Below, in pieces: positions 22,686 to 27,459 of a stretch of 27,459 nucleotides of DNA (positions within the stretch are counted from its first letter, which is position 1; the number at the start of each line of letters is the position of its first letter). A program made the translations under genes and the position numbers. The notes under the pieces were generated by a model. It saw only the letters and a list, made by a program, of their open reading frames with translations. It was not told the origin of the DNA and searched no databases. Location: NCBI GenBank assembly GCA_001970855.1, contig LSSN01003957.1:1-27459 (forward strand). The letters run 5' to 3'. The stretch is from Smittium culicis. Lineage: Eukaryota > Kickxellomycota > Harpellomycetes > Harpellales > Legeriomycetaceae.

Positions 22686-23215
22686 AAATTGCAAACTTGA
22701 ATGTAATTTTCGTTTTAATAATGTGAAAAAAAGAGTATAATATTGTTGTGTAAAATATCAACAGAGATGCTCTTACATGAATTTCTAAAAAAAAAAGGCA
22801 AGCCTATATATATAAATTATTCATTGATTTTATTGACACCAAAAACTAAAAATGCAGTAATCCTTTTCTTTCCATACTTTTAAAATTGGCTAAGCAATTT
22901 GACACCTTTCTGTTATAGAAATAGACATACTGTTATTGATTTTGTTAATTTTTATTATTCGGATAGCATATAAATTTATGACATAAGTGCTCCAATTATT
23001 TGACAACTATTTTCCAACCTTTTTCTTCCTCATGAAAATTTTCAAAAAGATATAAAGAGAAACGTCTTATAAGCAGTATATGCTGATGCTTTAATGAGTA
23101 TACTCTATAGTTTTATAATAATTCGCACTAATTTTCGTATAAATGTAGTTTAAATTATATATAATCAACAACAATTCTTAAAACGAATAAAACGAAATTT
23201 CCATACTAATAAACA
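22686..23215. other. AT-rich intergenic DNA, nothing recognised
   Basis: There are no ORFs or ordered repeats. It presumably holds the upstream region of the minus-strand I9-like gene. Confidence 0.5.
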
Positions 23216-23491
23216 ATGCCTGGAATTTTTCTTCTGGCCCAGCTTAAATGGAACAAGTTGACAAAATCTTTGACGGGGGATCTAAGCAATCTTTGAACCA
23301 ACTTCGAGCTGGCCACAGCCGATCAGAACATTGAGCTGGAAACTGCCAGAATTTAGAATGGAATCAAGCGTGCACAGAACACTTCTATTGCAAAATATAA
23401 GTGGGTTACCAACCCCCTTGAATCGATTCCCAGTGGGTATAAAGCTGCTAGAGTGGCGGAGCGGAATTGGATAGTTTTTTTTTTTTGGTAA
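23216..23491 (+). pseudogene. Coding-like frame with two in-frame stops, unidentified
   Basis: From ATG 23216 one frame runs 91 codons to TAA 23489-23491, interrupted only by TGA (23294) and TAG (23354). GC content is far above the flanks up to about 23470, after which it becomes a T-run. Residues between the stops (T-N-F-E-L-A-T-A-D-Q-N-I-E-L-E-T-A-R-I) and before them look like a coiled coil. The last part (K-Y-K-W-V-T-N-P-L-E-S-I-P-S-G-Y) looks folded. Both stops could come from CGA and CAG by single C-to-T changes. I recognise no family; a retroelement coat-protein fragment is one guess. Confidence 0.4.
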
Positions 23492-23612
23492 AGAATTATA
23501 TTTTCCAAAAAGCAGTTAAATAATTAACTGGATTTCTTGAAAAAAAAATTCGGCAAGAAAAGATACTCACAGAGAAAATACCCTTATATAAACTAAATAT
23601 TGTTTTTGATGT

Positions 23613-23618
23613 TTTATT
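23613..23618 (-). terminator. Candidate poly(A) signal of the permease gene
   Basis: AATAAA on the minus strand lies about 140 bases past the permease stop. The position is suitable but the motif is not distinctive here. Confidence 0.25.
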
Positions 23619-23740
23619 TAACTTGTAGTATATTAGAACTGCATTATGAATATTGTATAAAAATTTTAATTGCTTTATGACTAATCAAAATAAAATAGAC
23701 AAATAAGTATTGTATATCACTTAACAAGGATAAAATGGTA

Positions 23741-23761
23741 CTTAAATTTATCAAATTTAAG
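23741..23761. repeat. Perfect inverted repeat spanning the permease stop codon
   Basis: CTTAAATTT and AAATTTAAG flank the 3-base loop ATC. The palindrome includes the permease stop (minus-strand TAA, 23759-23757). Confidence 0.85.
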
Positions 23762-25274
23762 CCTGTGTGAACTTTTCAGGGATTTCTTCTTCTTCGTAAG
23801 TTTCATTCTCTTCGATAAAACCTCTGATCTTAGAATGCCTCCTAGCAAATACAAAGTAGATAACAAGTCCTATAGCCAACCATACGAACAATCGTATAAT
23901 GGTTGATGCCCCACTGACAACTATCAGTGCAATTGAGATTATGGACCCTAGAACCGGGAAAACAAATGGACCAAGAGGAACCTTAAAGTCTCTATGCCTG
24001 TGTGGATCAGTAAATCTGAGCACAATAACACATATATTAACTGATAGAAATGCGAACAAAGTTCCAACTGATGTCATATCTCCTAGAAGTTCGACAGGAA
24101 GTAGCCCTGCTAGTACAGAGACGCAAGTTGCGCATATTATCGTTGGATAAACAGGTGTTTTGAATTTAGGGTGAAGCCTGCTGAATATTTTCGGAAACAG
24201 CCCATCATTAGCAATAACCATGAATAGTCTCGATTGAGATAGCAGACTTACAAGAATAACCGAGGTAAGTCCGGCAACCGCTCCCAAACTTACTAATATT
24301 TGTAAATATTTTGTATTTGGGTGTCTTCTTAACGCAAACGCAATTGGCGCAGCTTCGTTGAGTTCTTTATATGGAGCAATACCGCACAGTACCAAACTCG
24401 TTCCAATATATAACGCTGTGCACAGCCCTAAAGATGAAACGACGGCTATGGGTAAATCGCGCTGTGGGTTTTTAGCCTCTTGTGCAACTACTGAAATTGC
24501 ATCAAATCCTAAGTAAGAAAAGAATACTTTCTGTGCTCCTTTGATTATTCCAACAACGCCAAACTGTCCATTTTCTGCCTTGGGTATAAACGGTTTTAAG
24601 TTTTCTCTGTCCACATACTTTAGACTTCCAAAGATGAACAGAATAATAACTGATACTTTGATTATTACAACAACTATATTCACAGCAGATGATTCTCTGA
24701 TTCCAAAACAGAGAATTCCTGCAATAGCTGCTGTGATAAATATTGCTGGTACGTTTATATACGATCCTTTATTGACTACAAACTTGTCGTTTTTATAGCT
24801 AAATGGAGACCTTGTAACTGTTACCGGAAAAGTCACCCCAAATACATCCTGGAAAAAACTCAAAATATACGCGGACCAGCCTGATGCAACCGTTGAACAG
24901 CCAACAACATATTCCAGTAATAGATCCCAGCCTACAATCCATCCAAAAATTTCACCAAGTGAGGATATAGTGTAGCTGTAAGCAGACCCAGAGATAGGTA
25001 TGATTGTAGTCATCTCGGAGTACGACAGTGCACTAAACCCGCTTACAATCGCGCCTATTACAAACGATATCGCTATTGACGGACCTGCATTTTCAGCCGC
25101 CGCCCTACCGGTTAATACAAAAATTCCTGTTCCTATAATAACACCAATTCCCAAACAAGTTAGCTGAAATATTCCAAGTGTGCGCTTAAGTCCTGAAGAT
25201 TTGCTCTGCCGAATACACGTATCAATCGGCTTCTTTTGTAGCATCTGCTGTAATAAAGGAATCCTGTTTGTCAT
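23757..25274 (-). CDS. APC-superfamily amino acid permease, CAT/YfnA type
   Basis: This intronless 505-aa protein imports amino acids, probably by proton or cation coupling at the plasma membrane. After a 30-residue cytosolic N-terminus it has about 12 membrane spans. TM1 carries the APC signature G-I-G-V-I-I-G-T-G-I-F, whose unwound glycines bind the substrate backbone. The TM6 signature F-F-S-Y-L-G-F-D-A-I-S is followed by E-A-K-N-P-Q-R-D-L-P, and the TM8 loop has S-R-L-F-M-V-I-A-N-D-G-L-F-P...H-P-K-F-K-T-P-V, all characteristic of the cationic amino acid transporter branch. Animal CATs have 14 spans and about 620 residues; this protein ends after span 12, as bacterial YfnA-type proteins do, with an acidic tail E-E-E-E. 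GC content is well above the flanks. The start ATG follows an A-run. Arginine/lysine specificity cannot be read from sequence. Confidence 0.9.
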   Translation of the reverse strand: MTNRIPLLQQMLQKKPIDTCIRQSKSSGLKRTLGIFQLTCLGIGVIIGTGIFVLTGRAAAENAGPSIAISFVIGAIVSGFSALSYSEMTTIIPISGSAYSYTISSLGEIFGWIVGWDLLLEYVVGCSTVASGWSAYILSFFQDVFGVTFPVTVTRSPFSYKNDKFVVNKGSYINVPAIFITAAIAGILCFGIRESSAVNIVVVIIKVSVIILFIFGSLKYVDRENLKPFIPKAENGQFGVVGIIKGAQKVFFSYLGFDAISVVAQEAKNPQRDLPIAVVSSLGLCTALYIGTSLVLCGIAPYKELNEAAPIAFALRRHPNTKYLQILVSLGAVAGLTSVILVSLLSQSRLFMVIANDGLFPKIFSRLHPKFKTPVYPTIICATCVSVLAGLLPVELLGDMTSVGTLFAFLSVNICVIVLRFTDPHRHRDFKVPLGPFVFPVLGSIISIALIVVSGASTIIRLFVWLAIGLVIYFVFARRHSKIRGFIEENETYEEEEIPEKFTQA

Positions 25275-26157
25275 TTTTTTTTATTGGTACAAAAAAAATA
25301 ATCTTCCTTATGAATGTTATTTCTTCAAATATTATAGCTGATAATATTCTTGTTTAAAATTTAAAATTTTAAGTTCCTTATGCTTTCAGTTACAAATATT
25401 TTGCTTTCCTTTACTATTCAAAGAAATAAAAATCAAAATAGTAAAGCCTGCTGTAATTTTATATGTATTTTATTAAACCAAAATACAAATTATACAGCTT
25501 GTAGATGTGTGTTATGAATAGTATTTTATAAATATCTATTGAACAAGAAAAATAATGTATTATATTTTTTTATTTTATAGTAACTTTTGTGTATTTATTC
25601 CAGCGCTTGGTAAAGTATTTATACTGCAAGTATACTCACAACGTATTTTCAAAAATGAAATTTATACTTTTTATTCTAATACTCTTTAAAATTCTATTGT
25701 ACTTTTCAACTCTGAGTATAATAACGCACTTTTCAGCTCTGATTATGATTGCAATTCTTTAAAAGAATTAACACTTGATTCAAAAATCTAATCAATACTA
25801 AAAAAATTGACCTTGAATCGATTATAATAACTAAAACTTATCATACTTTAAAAAAATCTCCACTAATTTTCCACCAATAAAAAAAATATTACTGATTTAT
25901 CACCCCTACTCCTCGTTAAATTTGAACTTGAAATAAGTACTGTTTAAAATAGCAATAAGGCGCAATTTATTACCCATTTTCAATAATAGCAATTTTTTTT
26001 GTATATGGGAGATTATTTGGAGGAGCGGAACTTTTGCCATGAAGTTTTTCCTACTTTTCAGCATTACTTTTAATTATAGTTCAATTTAGAGTTAGTCATC
26101 AAACGGTTTACTTGATACAACCAATAGTTTACCCTAATTCATATTAGCAAATAGTAT
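25275..26157. other. AT-rich upstream region of the permease gene
   Basis: No gene is seen. The first 100 bases should hold the minus-strand 5' leader. AT-rich strings resembling TATA boxes are everywhere and none stands out. Confidence 0.45.
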
Positions 26158-26388
26158 TTATAACAAAAAAAAGTTCCGCTTCTCCGAAGAATATCCCATA
26201 TATACGACAATTAAAAAAACTTTAATTTGTGAAAAAAAATTTATCCGACATGATCTCATACTCCCCTCGCGCTTAATACAATTCAGACTTTTCGAACCTT
26301 GTAAAATATCTTTTACAGTTAGTATTGAAGCATTTTTGCTATATAGTATTCCAGTATCGATTTCAGCGTGTTTTTTTTTTATAGTCAC
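26158..26388 (-). pseudogene. Doubtful decayed retropepsin-like fragment
   Basis: A 76-codon minus-strand frame opening at GTG contains A-E-I-D-T-G-I-L-Y-S and, 45-50 residues later, I-K-V-F-L-I-V-V-Y-M-G-Y-S. The first resembles a retropepsin active site (hydrophobic-D-T-G), and the second the F-x-V-x-x-M-G-Y-x-I-L-G end of the domain. No Gag, RT or LTR is visible nearby and the sequence is AT-rich. Chance similarity is quite possible. Confidence 0.2.
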
Positions 26389-27459
26389 AGATAAACCGAT
26401 ATCTCATGTAGCACATTCATATAATTTGGAAATATTCAAAGATTTTGATCTACTACTATAATTTTGTAAACTCTAAAAAACATTAGACAATGAATGTTTA
26501 GATTTATGGAATAATAGCAAAATATGAATCTTCGCTATGTTCATTTTCATTTAATTGTTATTCGGGTTCGCTAAATTGTATCAGAAATTAATTTGGTATA
26601 AAAAATTAGATGTTTAAAGATTGCTAGGAAAAAACGATAATAGGAGATCGATTATAAGAGCTCTAGCGAATATTTTATAAAAATGACTAAAATCACCATT
26701 CTTTATTTCGTCAAAAATTATTATAGTTTCTTTTTTCTCATTAAAATATTACACGCATTGTTTCCAATAAATTAAATGTGTTTGATTTTTTTCTTATACC
26801 CGTCTAATGTCCTATAAAATTAAAAACAAAGTTGCGTATTATATTACTTATATTTACCTTAATAGTTACATAATCACGATATATTAAAAATAATAATTCA
26901 ATCTCCCAATATTAAGATTGTTCATTTCCTGTCATAAAATTTATATATACAAATATAATAACAAACCACTCTCTTAATTATTTTTCTAGCTTATTCTTTT
27001 CTCGAGACTGATTTATTTAAAATAAACTATGTAAAATTAATTCTAAGTCATAAAATACTATATTTTACTTATTACTTAACCGTAGGCTATCTAATGAAAA
27101 TTTTTTTTTAATTAACTTGGCTTTTATTATTATTTAGTTTATTTTTAAATATATACTAGATAAAGTTTTTGATATAATCAAGAAAGCTAATCTACAATTT
27201 TATAGTGTAAATTAAAAATAAAATTGATAAACTTGATGAGAAAAATCAATTTATATAGAAAGTACTCAAATAAATAACATTTTCTCCTTAATATAGGTAA
27301 TGATTATGCGAAGGCTTACTTTTCCTACAAAAAAACGTTTTTTATTTACCATTTTTATTTTAAAACTCTTACTAAATTGATTTGTAGCAGCTCAAGCATA
27401 CATAAGGAAATTATTAGTTATAATTTTTTATAAGAGCACTGATTACTATAAAAAGGAAT
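26389..27459. other. AT-rich DNA to window end, nothing recognised
   Basis: Stops occur in all frames, with no ORFs of note, RNA genes or tandem repeats. Confidence 0.55.

Noticed and set aside
23400..23470. tRNA-like stretch with a GAATCGATTC element
   Set aside because: No cloverleaf pairing with acceptor and anticodon arms could be drawn. The stretch belongs to the broken coding-like frame.
23899..24798. Plus-strand ORFs antisense to the permease
   Set aside because: They are shadows of the 505-codon minus-strand gene, which has clear APC motifs.

Overview
The window is nuclear DNA of a eukaryote with a very AT-rich, gene-poor genome. I think it is most likely an early-diverging fungus, perhaps of the Harpellales/Kickxellomycotina type, but that placement is inference. 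The reasons are GT-AG introns ending in TATAG, TACAG or TTCAG, long A/T homopolymer runs between genes, coding islands clearly richer in GC than their flanks, a fungal-style multi-exon RasGEF, and Kex2-like dibasic sites in a secreted protein. No bacterial operon structure, rRNA, tRNA or CRISPR array was found.

Layout. 1-3.2 kb is AT-rich with one GC-elevated island (1145-1570) of unidentified, probably decayed, coding origin. 3.26-3.67 kb (+) holds the broken zinc-knuckle and retropepsin part of a Ty3/Gypsy-like element, and 4.17-4.64 kb (-) has a possible decayed RNase H. A 40-bp x3 tandem repeat at about 4.64-4.76 kb marks an abrupt reversal of G/C strand skew. 6.03-11.63 kb (+) is a complete seven-exon RasGEF gene (reconstructed, 1505 aa). 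11.6-15.3 kb is AT-rich, with two short coding-like stretches on the minus strand at its left edge. 15.29-21.79 kb (+) is the centrepiece: one three-exon gene for a 2073-aa secreted, repeat-built protein whose exons look like two unrelated ORFs until spliced. 22.43-22.66 kb (-) is a small protein resembling protease-B-inhibitor (I9) proteins. 23.22-23.49 kb (+) is a coding-like frame broken by TGA and TAG. 23.76-25.27 kb (-) is an intronless 12-TM APC/CAT-type amino acid permease of bacterial-like length. The rest is AT-rich with one more doubtful remnant at 26.2-26.4 kb.

How they fit together. The intact genes are separate transcription units, not a pathway. They are a Ras-type GTPase activator (signalling at membranes), a huge secreted structural or adhesive protein probably cut by Kex2, a small putative inhibitor of subtilisin-type proteases, and an amino acid importer. 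A secreted Kex2-processed protein beside a putative subtilase-type inhibitor is suggestive, but the link is only positional. The most novel item is the secreted repeat protein.
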